Shown: in pieces, positions 22,099 to 35,300 of the stretch
Numbering within the stretch: the stretch's first letter is position 1
How the letters are laid out: each line of letters opens with the position of its first letter
Source: Tanytarsus gracilentus
Taxonomy: Eukaryota; Arthropoda; Insecta; Diptera; Chironomidae
Assembly (NCBI GenBank): GCA_038502055.1
Contig: JAXRKN010000007.1
Span: 73,872-137,871, forward strand
Direction: 5' to 3'
DNA length: 64,000 nt
Program-made: the position numbers and the translations under genes
Notes under the pieces: generated by a model
The model's database searches: none
Told to the model about the DNA's origin: nothing
The model's input: the letters and a program-made list of their open reading frames with translations, nothing else

Positions 22099-25000
22099 TT
22101 TGATGCCCGCCAAACACACTCACAGTTGATTCGTGACTGAAGATCGAATGCGTTTTGAACGGCACTTAAATAATTCCGAGAGAAATTCTTTTGATTTAAT
22201 TAAATTTGAGAGTTTCTCACGATCATCATGAGAAGATTTTCGAGAAATTCTAATCTATGTGTTTATTAAATTCAACTCAAAATTGACACAAATGCCAAAA
22301 CATTTATCATTCAACTTCGACGACCTTCCTTCAAGCATGACAAATCTTCTTTCATGTCCAGAAACAATTGGACTTGAAGTGTATGCAAATTTTCATGCTA
22401 CATTTTTTAAGGGGCTTCGATCTGATGCAATAAATCGTGTACATACACACACACATATTGACAGCATGTTTTCTTCTTTCCTCATTCTCTCTCGCTCTTT
22501 CGGTGATTTTTTTTTCGCATGCAAATGACAAAGTTTTATGGCTTCGGTGAGTTTCAAAATGGCAAATCTTCTGAGAATTGCTCTCCAACTTTTATTTTCT
22601 TTCTTAAGTAAATTTTCATGTCTAAAATAAATCGAAATTGAAAGTTTTTATCCTTCGTTCAATTTGAAATCTGACACTTTTCTGCTCTCGCCTCGCTTTT
22701 TGTGGTTCTCACTTTTTTCCGGGTCTCAAAAAAATATTCAAACAATAAATTTCAAGGCGGATTTTTTTCTGCTCCTGCAATTTCTCATATTGTTTTCATG
22801 GACGACGATTGTGAACAACTTTCACTAGAATTTCTCTTAATTGCATTGAAACTCGAATACTTCCTCAATGGTCTGCACTGCTGTGTAATTTTAGCTAAGG
22901 TAAATTTCTATTGTGTCGACATTCAATGGTTCAAAATTTTCATATGCTGGCTTGTGAAAGTTTGTGGTTTTAAAATAAAACTGCTTTAATTTACAATTTT
23001 TTAAATTATAATTTATTTCTAATTTTAAATTATTTTCTAATCACATTTAACTACTTTTATTCGAATAATTTCGTCATCTTTGACATCCACAAAGCAATTT
23101 TTATTTATTGAACCCTAAAAAGTCGTAATCTCATAAAAATCATCCCTTTTTTTATTCATCAACATCTTTAAAAAATTACCTCTAAAAGGGATTGCATCCA
23201 CGTGTCTCGTCGAACGAAGAAAAAAAGGGACTCGCGCGATTTGATTTCATCTCGAGCCAGATGCTAGACACGCGTGCACAACGCGAGAATATTGTTGAAT
23301 TAAACACGAGAAAGTGAGAAGCGGAATGAAGAAAGCGACTTTTGCTGCAACATGCTGCGATATTTACTAAGCTTTGAGGATGTTTTTCTTTTGAGTTTTG
23401 TGTAAGAGAATAATAAAGGTGGTAAATTTGAGTGTCAATAAAATATTTAGTAAATTATTTATATGCCCAAAAAATAACTCTAATAAAAATCTAAAATAAG
23501 CCGATCATTTCCACCAATCAGATTGTAAAAGAAGTAAACAAATAAAAACATCCTAAAGTTATTTTATTATTTACTAATTGAAGGTATTTATTGCATTTAA
23601 CAAATAATAAAAAAAGTGATGATGCAATTGTTAGAAGTTAGACTCCATGAAAAAAAGGATTAACCGCAGTGAGAAGTAAAAAGGGTTGTGTAATCGATCG
23701 ATTGTTTACCTCTCTCATTGTGTCATAATAATAAATGTTAAAAAATGAGATTTTGAGGAAGTTGAAATTGGAAAATAATGAAGACATAGTAAAAAATGCC
23801 TTTTCAACCCTTAAAGAAGGAAACGTTATTGTCGATAGGGTTTCGTAGATAATTTTCGATACCTTCACCTGCCACAACGATGCTTGAGCAATAATCGCTT
23901 GGCATTCTTAAATTAATTAGCTGCAACCTGCGACAGTTTAGAACACACAAAAGGGTGACATTTAAGTTCGACGATAAAAATCAAAAAAATACACCTTGTG
24001 ACTCTGAAGAATGTGGTGAAAGTAGCACGTAAAAGGCTTCATGCGGCAAGTGAATTAAGTCATTCAGTTGGTTAACTTACATGGCTTCAGTAAGCTGATT
24101 TTATGCGAGGCGGTTCCATTTTTAATTAAATTTGTACGTTCTCAATTTTCAATTTCTTTTGATTGATGTGAATTGTTAATTACCATATTAATTGCATTAA
24201 TTGCTTATCTCTATCTCCTTACACGTATCATACGCAAAATAAACAAAGATAAAATGAAACCTGACTATGATCGATTTGAAATATTAGAAGAGAATCATCT
24301 TTGAGTCAGTTGGTAAACACAACAATCTCATATTGTCTTAATCAATCAAGTCAGTCGATCAAAAAACGTTTTTAGATTCGGGAACGTAATAATTAAGTCA
24401 TTTAAAATTTCAGCATTCATTGGACTTAGGTCACAAGTTCAAATTTTGATGCAATTCCCAGCCATCAGAAAAAAACTACGCTGCATGCATTCGAAGTTTG
24501 TGTTAGATTTTTATGAGGGTTGATGTGAAGACTAGGAAGGGAAAAAAATGATTACAAAAAATATTTTTACAGTTTTTTGGAAACTCGACTCGCTCTCGTT
24601 CGATTGCGTCTTACACCGACAGATGTTTTGCTCGTGTCTCAAATTGATCCCGACAATTTATTTTTTTCACATCTCTTCCTGAACTCTTTTTTGTGTATTT
24701 GTCTATTTTTCGATGATGCAGCATGGATTATAACAATTTTTTATGTGCGATCGAAGGAGAGAAATAACGGTGGATATTTTATGAATAGAAAGGATGAGAA
24801 ACGGTTTAATTTTTTACCCAAAAAACGCATAATGGCTTGAGAGAAGTGCGTCTCATATTTTTGAGGTTTTTTAACAATCTATAACTGTAACTTATATAAA
24901 TTTTGTTATTTAAAATTTTAAAACTTATTTTCTTTATTAAACCACTTAAAACACACAACACGTGCTTCATTTCTCAGTCATTAAATAATTTATATTCTCT

Positions 25001-25904
25001 TTTTCGGTTACTTTTTAGTCCACATAATTTTTAATTCCTTGAAGGAGAGTGAAAGGATAAAATTTATGAATTTTTAACCCCTCTTTACCTTTTTTCAAAT
25101 GAGAAAGCAAATGTTGCTAACAAACCCATCAATTAAACTCATTACTCAACCACTCGGTCATATGCGGAAGGTTTGCGCTATTAATTTTTACGGTCGTTTA
25201 TTGTGCGGCTCTTGAGTGGGTTAAAATATTTTATTCCGCTGGCAAAATGGCCTCTCTTGCGTTTCACCCCTTTTTATTGAACCACCATTGAGGCGAAACG
25301 TCTACGAGAATAATTTATGATGAGCATATATAAGGTTGGAAAACTGCCATTTCGTTTTTTCTCTCTCGAGGCCTGTAAAAAATGCTTTATTGCTACTTTT
25401 TATAATTAATTTTTTCTCTGCTTGCAATGTAAGGGTTGCAACCCATCATGCTAATGAGATTGAAGAGCTGGGAAGAAAATTTAAACACGTCAAATTCATA
25501 TTTACTATCTTAATACTCTTTATTAATTTTTGGCTTTAATCAACAACTTAATTTTCTAATTTTTTTAGTTGGCATAAAACTAGACAATCCACGAATGCAT
25601 CGAGGGATTTTAAAACAACTTAAATGTTTTGCAATAAAATGGCAAAAATTTAAAATATAAATTTAGTTTTATTTCTGAGGTAGATTAATTACATTTTTTG
25701 TATATATATTTTTATTAACTTTTGTAGCATGATTTTAGAAAATTTAAATACTCTTTGATGGAAGTTTAGAAATTTTCTAAAACGCATTTTTCTTTTTCCA
25801 CTCAATTTACATTCTTTTTACACTCATTTTACATTGATTTTGACTATCCCTGATGATTATGGCAACATAAATTTCACACTCACACAAATGGCACATTCAG
25901 ATTA
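22099..25904. other. Gene-free region 3' of Krüppel
   Basis: No gene supported. The region holds scattered aagggtt/aaccctt sites (23681, 23806) and ggatta sites that resemble gap-gene regulatory motifs, and a cttcgac/gtgcatgca-rich patch near 23200-23300. It may contain Krüppel or LRR-gene control elements. This is inference from position only. Confidence 0.4.
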
Positions 25905-27184
25905 TTAATTTTCTTTCTTTAGTTTCTTATGTTGAAGTTTCAAGTATAATGTGGCTGCATCTTCAAGCTCTTCAAGTTCATCCATCGATACTGGTGACTT
26001 TGGTGAGTGCATGCTGAGGTCTTCGGGTTCTGTTTGCTCAGGTAAATTGTTTTGAATGAAGTTTATTTGCGGTAGCTGCATCATTCGACTCTCATTAAAT
26101 TTCTTCATAAAATTGCTCATTAATCGACCGTCAGTTGAGGTGAGATTCAATGGCGTTTCGGTTTCTTGCTTGAAATTTGTGAGTAATTTGTATTCGAGTG
26201 ACTCATCGTCAGAGTTATGTGACTTGTCATCGATTATCGAAGATCCACATTTATGGTGCATTAGATGATGGCGCCTTCGAAATTTAACATTGCATTTTTC
26301 GCACTCAAATGGTTTTTCTCCATTGTGAATTAAAACGTGAGCTTTGAGTTGATTTGAGTCGCTAAATTTATTGTTACACACCTCGCATGTGTAAGGACGC
26401 TCACCAGTGTGCACACGCAGATGACGACGAAGATTCGCGACTTGAACAAACTGTCGATCGCAATGACTGCACGAATATGGCTTTTCACCCGTATGCAATC
26501 TCATGTGTGTCTTCAAGTGATGATCACGGGTAAATCTTTTGTGGCATTCGCTGCACTCGAATGGTTTCTCTCCAGTATGGGTGCGCTCGTGATTTTGCAG
26601 GACATGTTTATAGCCAAACGAACGATTACACACTTTGCAGGTAAAGACTTTATCCTTTGACGGATCGCGAGTCGATGAAGCGAACTCTGCTGAATTATTT
26701 GATTGAGGCGATGAACTTGAGGTAGGCGGTGATATGGAACCAGGAACTGTATGATCATTTTTGTCATCAATTTTCCTCTTCTTTTTTGCTAACAAGTCAG
26801 TTGTCGTTGATACAACAATGTGATTATTGTTCATATTTGTGTAGTTATTATTTATGAGTTTCTTCTTGCTTTGATGCACGGGTGAAAGCGGAGAGGTTGG
26901 AGGTGGTGAGTTGGTGCTTTTATGTGAAAGTGGCGGTGTCATTGGCCAACCAGGCGGGAAGAATGGAGTCGGTGTCGGAAGACCAATTGATGAAGCAAAT
27001 TGAGCTCTTAATTGCATTGGCCATGATGCCATGAGAGCCGCCGCTGCCGCCGTTTGATTAGCAAGTAGTTGTGGAGCGAGAAGACTTAACGCTGATGGAT
27101 TGAAACACGCATAGAGATTTGCATGCGTATCAACTTCTTGATTTTTAGCCGTTTGCTTTGGTGTTGAAGTAATTTCGTCGAGAT
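25905..27184 (-). CDS. Kr: Krüppel, gap-gene C2H2 zinc-finger repressor (main exon)
   Basis: Sequence-specific nuclear transcription factor of the segmentation cascade. The exon begins after the acceptor cttcgcag at 27185 and runs to the stop at 25905. Four C2H2 fingers and a fifth C2HC-type finger occupy about residues 180-316, linked by TGEKP/TGERP. The order and helices (FGYKHVLQNH, FTRDHHLKTH, FVQVANLRRH, FSDSNQLKAH, FRRRHHLMHHKC) are specific to Krüppel. N-terminal to them are an Ala-rich segment (NQTAAAAALMASW), a Pro/Ser-rich segment, a basic KKKRK and the conserved SISPPTSSSS block. The C-terminal PEDLSM (near residue 389) is the dCtBP-binding motif known in Drosophila Krüppel. The exon starts in codon phase 1, so one short coding exon lies upstream; see the candidate at 28379-28382. 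Confidence 0.97.
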
Positions 27185-27768
27185 CTGCGAAGAAAGAGAG
27201 TAAAATTTTCGTTAATGAGAGTCTGAGAGAGTTCAACGTTTTATTGCTTGTTATGTCTATGCTGCTTATCAATGCACACGAAGGCTTAAATTTTTGATTA
27301 TTTCGAAAGGTTAATTTTTTTATCGCTCAAATGATTTTGTAGCAAAATAATTTTCGGCTGCTCACACTGACAACCATTTTTTTTTCTCCTCTCCCTTTTT
27401 TTTATTTGGAAATCATCCACCCACTCAATAACAAACACACGCGCATTCTGAACCCTTTTTATATTTTTTTCGATAGGGTTAATAACACGACGAAGAAAAC
27501 TCTTATTACGTTAGACACGTAAATGTGGTAGTCTCAATGCGAAACTCTCATCTCAAAATGATGGCAAGTTTTCACATAAAATCAAGGCATGACGTCTTAA
27601 AATCTCAAAACGTTTTTTGTCGGTCAATTTTTTTCTTTAAATTCTTTTTTTGAAAATCGTAAATGCAGAAAATCATTTGAAATGTCACACATGTGATTTC
27701 CTGTTGGATAAATTGAGGCAATTCTTGAGGGACTTAGAAAATTACAAAAAATGAGGAGAATTTTGTAA

Positions 27769-28023
27769 ATTTTTTTAAAGTTTAGAAAAATTTAATTTTT
27801 AGTATTATTTTAAAAAAAATTTAAACGTTAAAAAATTTATTTTTTGCAATTTTTTTATGTTGTTAAAAAAATTTTAAAGTTTAGAAAATTTTATTTTCTG
27901 TAATTTTTTTTATAAAATTGTAAAAAATTCTAAAGTTCAAAAATTTTATTTTTTGTAATATTGTAAAAAAAAATTAAAAGCTTAACAAATTTTATTTTCT
28001 GCAATTTTTTTGTAATATTGTAA
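27769..28023. repeat. AT-rich tandem repeat in the Krüppel first intron
   Basis: About four degenerate units of roughly 60 bp, each with a ttaaagtttagaaaattttatttt-like core followed by tgtaatttttt. Divergence between units is high, so boundaries are approximate. Confidence 0.65.
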
Positions 28024-28378
28024 TTTAAACCTCTTCTAAAGCAGATGCAATTTGAATGATGCATTCGGTAAAAAAATATACACAAAACTTCATCATTATC
28101 GCATTTCTTATGTCCTAATTCCAATTTCTTACAAAAACAACTTCTTCAGAGTGGGTTTTAAAATAGTTGTCGTAGAAAATTAAGGCGGCACTTTGACTCT
28201 TTTCAATGTAAAGGATACAAGAGAAGCTTGAAAAGGATTAATGAGCATTTAAAATAAGAAAAGTGTTTAAAATTTTCTTCGCTTTTAAAAAACGGAAATT
28301 GGAATGTTAAAAAATTTAATTAGTTTTTGACTTAAGCATGTAAACAGTTTTAAATTAATTATACATTTTTTTACTTAC

Positions 28379-28382
28379 TCAT
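28379..28382 (-). CDS. Kr: Candidate 4-nt first coding exon of Krüppel
   Basis: On the minus strand the sequence reads ATGA directly followed by GTAAGTAA, a near-perfect 5' splice site. The exon leaves one base of a codon, which is exactly the phase needed by the acceptor at 27185, and the product would begin MNLDEITSTPK. The intron would be about 1.2 kb. Other ATG plus donor pairs further upstream cannot be excluded. Confidence 0.45.
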
Positions 28383-30206
28383 CGTGTTTTGTTTATTTTG
28401 AAGTAATGAAGCCATGAATTTTTTTAAAGTTTAAAATCCTTTTATTATTGCATCCATAAACACATTCAATATTTTTTATTTAATTTGTACTTTTTTATTC
28501 AATTTTCTTTTAAATGTTTTTAAAAATATTCTTGCACTTTTTAAATTTTTTTACACAAAATATTTTTCTTATCAACAGCAAAAAATGTCTCACTAAAAAT
28601 ATTTTTTTTTCTCGCAGACTTGTCTTTACTCGAAAAAGTTCAAACGTGTTCTGACGATGGTTACGGCAAGGAAGATTTCTTTTAAATGAGAAACTTCTTA
28701 AAAAAATAAGTCAGTCTCATTATTTGCGCCCTCAAAAATGCCTTTTTGTGTAATTTTTTCTCTCTCTCGATGTGTGTTGTCATCACGAAGTTTCTTGAGG
28801 GACTAGTCGACCAGTGAGTGAGAGCGGTGAGCCTTTTCTCTCTCACACACATTTTTTTTGGGTGATTTTTCTATAGGAAATTGTATACAGAGTTCACAAA
28901 TACACTCGCAAAATTTGCTCCAAATAAAGCAAGGAACGAGGAAAAATATTTTAGAGAGGGATAAGCAAGTGCTTGATGCGTAACTTTGTGTGTGTAGAAA
29001 TGACCAAAAAGTGAGAGTATAGAAATTTTGTGAATTATGCAAAAGTAAATCATGTGATCGTCTCTCATGATCTCGCCGCTTTTTTAAAAATATAAATTAG
29101 AAATATTTTGGCAATTTAATAATAAATTTTTTGTTGAAATTTAGAAACAAAGTTTGAAAATCACTTATTAACCCCACGAGCTGATAAAAAATACTTCAAT
29201 ATACGCTTGATGAGTTATGATTTTTATGAGCTCTCGACGACAATCTCTTAATTAATTTTTTCCACACTCATTTATGAGTCAAAGGCTTCGCAACAAAGTT
29301 GTGCGCTTTTTTTTGTTCAGCTATCACTGTCCACATTTTGAGTTCTAGTTATGTCACTAAAGTGCAACATTATCATCGAGCGTCATAAAATTTATTTTAA
29401 ACAAAGAGTCTAATGACAACAGAAAAGTTTTCAATATATTTTATTATCATAATGCAAACGGGTTCATTGTTCATTGTTCACACGCATATGCGTTTCATCG
29501 GACTAACCTTGACAATGACTTTAGGTTGTTTGACTGATTATTTTATTTTTCTTGTCTAAACGAACTGGTTCAAGGTATCTTGTTTTTGAATTTATGGGGA
29601 AAAATTAGTTTTATTTATTAGGAAAAAAATATAATTTTGACATCATTAAAATATTTCCAGTAGAACATTTAAAATCTCAACAGTCACTTTTGCAAAATTC
29701 TGAAAAATAAAATCGAGACAAAAATAGGATGCAGTACAATAGATATTAGCCGATGGACATCCTTTTTCTATCCTCTATCATGTTACAATTTATGGCTGTG
29801 CATTGTTCAATGCACAAAATGTTTCCTAGAAGCTCTTCGAGTTATGTCACTGCCAAAGCCCTTTAGTACCATATCCATACAGATTTCTCCGAGTTTCAAT
29901 AGATCTTGATCCTTTTTTTGGCATTGTTGGGCATAATGCAATTCGAATCCTTTTTTGACCATTCCCTGCTGATAGTTCTTTTTTGTTCCTCACAACTTGC
30001 ACCATCACTAAAGATCATCGATTGCGCATTGTTCTCCGACTTAGAATTGCATTTTTGAGAGAAATTCTTTTTTGCAGATTTCCCATAAATTATTTGCTCC
30101 AGACACATCAAAGCATGAACAGTGTAATTTAAAGTGATGCAGGGGTGGATTTTAAAATTGTGTTAAATTTAAAAAAAAAATTCTTGAAGAAATAATTTTG
30201 AAGTTA
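28383..30206. other. Krüppel upstream region, no gene
   Basis: Long AT-rich sequence 5' of Krüppel. It includes the probable 5'UTR and promoter (a taataaaagg string near 28441) and no supportable ORF. Its position suggests cis-regulatory content. Confidence 0.4.
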
Positions 30207-30214
30207 ACTTTTTT

Positions 30215-30553
30215 CAGAGATGGGCAATTACAAAAAATTACATGTAATGTAATTTAATTTTAGAAATTACATGAATTCTGTATGAAAATCAGAGATGGGC
30301 AATTACATTGATATCGAATAAAAATTACATTACAAAATACCATTGAAGTCTATCAAAATTATATTAAAAAAATTTAATTAATGAATTAAATTTTCATACA
30401 AAATTCATGGAATTTCCCAGAATTAAATTTACATGAAATTGTTTTGTCATTTCTGTAATTGTCCATATCTGATGAAAATGTAATTAATTTAATGTATTAA
30501 TAATTTTTTGTAATGTAATTTTTACTCGATTATAATGTAATTGCCCGTCTCTG
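30215..30553. mobile_element. hAT-like MITE (outer copy of a nested pair)
   Basis: Terminal inverted repeats CAGAGATGGGCAATTAC / GTAATTGCCCGTCTCTG bound the element. The 8 bases outside each end agree at 7 of 8 positions (acttttttt-type at 30207-30214 and acttttct at 30554-30561). An 8-bp duplication and CAG..CTG ends fit the hAT superfamily. It has no coding capacity. It is interrupted by a second copy at 30290-30471. Confidence 0.85.
30290..30471. mobile_element. hAT-like MITE inserted within another copy of its family
   Basis: A 182-bp element with the same CAGAGATGGGCAATTAC terminus, flanked by a perfect 8-bp direct repeat ATGAAAAT (30282-30289 and 30472-30479). Removing the insert and one repeat restores continuity of the outer element, which proves the order of insertion. 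Confidence 0.9.
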
Positions 30554-32128
30554 ACTTTTCTCCTTACCCATCTCTGTATTTTAAAAATGTTTCAGTTCTC
30601 ATTTCACTTTCAGTTTGCAATTTCTTACCTGAACTGATCATTGTGTATCATTAAATTTGTACAAAAAATATCCATCGGTCATGCAAGAATTTCGTTTTTT
30701 TTGGGTCTCGAAGGGAAAAAGGGGTTGAGAAAAAAAACCTTTATTGTAGCTCTAGATTTTTGTGTGTGCTAAAGTTATATAATTATGACAAAGATAAACA
30801 AAAATTTTGAAAAGATTTTTTTCTTTTGCCTGAATTTGAAAAGGAAAAAGGATTTTATTAAATAAAGAATATTGATGGATAGCGACAAAAAAGGATTTAC
30901 CTGCCGCTCTATGTGTGGGAATATATCAACTTTTATTGTATTGACTTTCATCGATTTGACAAATTTCAGACGTTTGCTAATTTCGCAATAATTACTACAT
31001 CAAACCCAGTTCATCCTTCATTAAATTCAACCGCCGATATTATGAGGTAATTGTTAACGGCTGTGTTGACAATGAAATTTAAAGAGAGAGAGAAAATTTG
31101 TCACGAGCTATAAATCCATTCACTGGCAAAAAATTTACCCCGTTTTGATGTGATTTTTTTACAATAAAAAATCGATGCTTCATAAAAAAGAAACAACCCC
31201 TTATAAAAAAGGGATGAAAGTACTTGAAAATCTTTCCCTGCTTTTAACGCGTGTGCGACAAAAAATTTAATCGATTTTCTCTAAAATTTGTAGCTTTTTA
31301 ATGATGATTAAAAAAAATTATTTCGAAGCTGTGACAAAATTGAAATTTTCTCTTTTAACGAAGAATCATAAAAAGGATTTTGCATTTTACTCTAATAACC
31401 TTCAGCTGTAATTTTACAACTAAAAATATTTCGCTCTGTTTTGTGGGTGTTTTGTTTAGTAAATAATATCCATTGTCCAAGAGTAATAATTTTTTGTTCT
31501 TTCGTGATGCTAAAGAAAAACAAATTGCAATTTTATTGAACGGCTCTGAAGGTAAAATTGTTAAATTTTTATTTCTAAAAACAACATTGGTCAAAATAAA
31601 TCATAAAATTTTTTACCTAAGCTGACGAAGGCTGAGTGACTTGCTTTAAACTTTAATTTTCTCGAACTACAATAAAGCATAAAAGGGCGGCAAAAAATTG
31701 CGAATTGCTATCCTTCGTGATTATGACTGAAATTTTGGGATTTATGTTGAATTCTTCATCTTTTGTTGGCTTGAATCAATTTGGGTCTCGTGAATAACAA
31801 GGAGATTAATTAACATTATAAAAAAGTGTCACACGTCGTTAATGCTATTATCACATTGTCAGCATTAACTACCGAATTTCTTGTTTTTTATTTTATTGAA
31901 ACGAAATCAGGACAATCTGAGATTTTGTAGCATTTTTTTTCTCACATTTTAGTGAATGTCCCTACTGAGCAGTAAGGAAGCGAAATTTGACACTTTTCGA
32001 GATCTTTTTTAAATATAAAATGTATGTGGTTAAAAGTTTGGTGATTGTTGAAACATTTCCGGTAATCATGAATGTCGTTTTTTAACAGAGTTGAATATTA
32101 GAAATTTTTTAAATCATTTGCTTAAAAT

Positions 32129-32387
32129 CAGAGATAGACAATTACATAGTAATCGAATAAAAATTACATTTTCATACAAAATTCATGTAATTTTCTAAAA
32201 TTAAATTTAGAGATGGGCAATTACAAAAAATTATATGTAATGTAATTTAATTTTGGTAAATTACATTAATTTTGTATGAAAATGTAATTAATTATGTGTA
32301 GTTTTTTGTAATTGCCCATCTTAAAGAATCGATCGAAAGTAAGTTGCTTAACCCTAAATATAATTTTTTGTAATTTCCCATCTCTGC
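32129..32387. mobile_element. Second nested hAT-like MITE locus
   Basis: The ends CAGAGATAGACAATTACA and TGTAATTTCCCATCTCTG are diverged copies of the same family. Inside, at about 32208-32323, lies a shorter copy with ends AGAGATGGGCAATTACAA and TTGTAATTGCCCATCTT. The outer flanks (cttaaaat / ctattaat) match only in part, so the outer copy is older than the 30.2 kb locus. Confidence 0.75.
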
Positions 32388-35300
32388 TATTAATTTTAAA
32401 ATCTATTTTTTCAACAACTCTGTCACTGTCGAGTCCACCTCAGTTTGTGGTTTTGGCGCCAAGGCATCGAGAGTAAAATCTCACGCCGTTGATGCAATCA
32501 ACAAACAACTTTCAATTTCTCTCTATTTGACGTCCCTTTCGAGATTTCTTTACATTTCACTCAATTTCTGTTTGCGACCATTTTTGGCGACAATAGAAAA
32601 AATAGGAAACTTTCACTTTTTTGTCAAGGATGTGCACTCAAGATGTGTTGAATATTGCGATTTAAAACCACATCGAATAAAGTATTGAATGTCATTGATG
32701 GGAATTTTTTCACATCATCACACAAACACACATTAAACCCTTTTTCTCTTTCATCACATTTACTCGTTTCTCCATTTCTTCGGTAGCTATTGCGCAATCA
32801 GCGTTCATCATCTAACCCTTTCCAAAAACATCACGAGTCTCATCACACGACGAATAACGAATGAAAAGAGTCGATGAACGCATTGCTGAGTTGGTATTTG
32901 TAGAGTGAATTTTTTATCTTTAAATAGGCAGCGAATGGAGATTACTTTAAAATTAGAGAAGGGGAAAGAAGAATTGTGAACGACATAAAACACGTGTGAG
33001 CTGTGATTTGTAATAAAAATTAACATAAAAAGAATTTACGGTTTAAAAATGGTGGAAATTTTTTCTTACATGGGATTTCAATTTATTTTATTGCTAAACT
33101 TTCTCAAGAAAATCCAGAACAAAGCAAAATCGATTAAAAAATCGCAACATGTGTCCGAGTAACAAGAAACGGCCGAAAAGAAGCCGAAAAAATGAGAGGA
33201 GCCGAAACAAGAAATTAATTATGATCCAAAAGAGCCATTGTTATACAACGGACAGAAGGGATGCAAGACGAGTCCGAGCGGATTTGAAATTTCTCATTTT
33301 AGTTGATTAGAAATGGAAGTTGAAAAGGAAAAAATTATTGCGCAAAAAAGGATAGGAACAAAGGAGCGAGAGAATAAATTCATTTTTAACTGAACATCCT
33401 GCCTTTAGACCTTTCTACATGAGAAAACTCAAGAAGCACTTCGAATCGCATGGTCTTTGATTGATAGATACGAAGTTATTAATGGATTAGCAAAGGAAAT
33501 TAAATTTTTATTCTCTAAAATTAGATTTTGAGTTAAAAAAATGGCTATTTTGTTCCACAGCATCATCCATGGACTATCGAACGTCCACACAAATACAAAC
33601 GCATCAAATGGCCATTCCGCAACCCCTTCTTTAATTTCGCTTTCCCTCTTCTTTTTTCTGCTGAAGCAATTCGACCCCTTTTCTTCATGTGAGACATCAA
33701 TTTTTATAACCCATGCTGTTATTCTGTCGAATGTGTTTGTGTATTCGTGAGGATGAGGGTGGATGGGAGAGTAAACTTTTTTTACGGTTAGAGGGTGGAA
33801 AAAATATACACAAAATTCACCCTTTTTCGCTTGCCTTTTTCTTCCATCATCTTGTGAAAAAAATGAAACTTTCCCTTATTTTTATTACGATGAACGAGCT
33901 ATCTACACAAGAAGGATTTTGGTGGCAATCTAGGGATGGACGATTTTAATTAAATGTTTAAAATTGTAAAATTCTTATAATATTTTAATTCTTTAATTTT
34001 ATAACTAATTTTGTGTCTACTCCTCGTCGATCATTTCACATATCTCTTTCACTTTTATGGCTTTGAATGTGGGTTGAAAAATATTTTTTTCTCCTCTTCT
34101 CCCTTCATCAATATTGAGCAGTTCTCTGCTTTTATTGCCATTGAAATGTTTTTCTTTCTTGAGATGGAAAATCAACCCTTACGATTTTGTGTACACGCAC
34201 ATCTACCACCATACTGAAGTAAATTTTCATCCCTTTTTTTGAAGACTTTCACCCACATACACATGAGTGTGTGTCTATAGCAACCCATTGAAGTTATCCC
34301 TCATATAAAAAAAAATTTTCCATCCCATTTTTTTCGCAAAAATCTTTTATAAATCAAATTGATTTACAGTGAAGAAAATTTTTATGCGGTTGTCCTATGA
34401 AAATATTTTTAAACCTTTTTAAATCTCATGATACTCAGCATGTGGACAATAAATATTCTCAACATTTTATTTATTATCAACCCAATGGATGATTTAAAAA
34501 AAATTAAACTAAATTGAATATTTTAAATTTAATAAAAAATATTTTTTTTGATTTATTTTCTTATTTAAAAAAAATTCATGACATTTTTTTCTCAAAGATT
34601 TCTTTCAATTTATTCGCCTGAAGCACTTTGAATGGCAGCCGGTGGCTTAATGTTTGCCGAACAGAAAGAGATTTTTCTGCTTGCTATGATGTTTAATGAA
34701 GCCATGCAGCACCTTTTACGTAAATTTTTCTTTTACTATCTTTAAGTCTCTTTTGATGCTCTAAAAAAATTTGTGTGTACACGTGCGATGCGCTCTTTAA
34801 ATAATAATTCACTTTTTATATGAAGGACTTGTCGAGAGGGAGACAGGAAATTTGCCTTTCCGGGCATCTGCAATTTAAAAGCATTTAATTATCTTTCTAA
34901 ATTCCTCCAAAAAAGAAAAATCTTTAATTTCATCTAATGAGGTTGTCAGATGAAAGCGAAAAGGAGATAAACGAACGTGTTTAAGAAGGTTTTAAAAATT
35001 TCTCATCACCTTTCAACTTCATCCACGAACAAACAACTCATCTTGTGGAGGGTAAATCCTAAAAAAGGAAAATTCGCGAGCCTCTTCATCTCACTTTGTA
35101 GAATGAAGAATGACAAAAGCAGTCGTGAACACTCTTCAGTGTAAAGAAGGAAAAGTTCTTTTCAATCTTTTCTTTCAATAGCTGCCCTTTGAAGATAATG
35201 GAAAAGAAAAGCCTCTAGAAGATATGAAGAGAGTGAATTTAGACAATTGAAAGATTTAAACCACACCTAGAAAATTTAAACGTCTCATTTTAATGCATTT

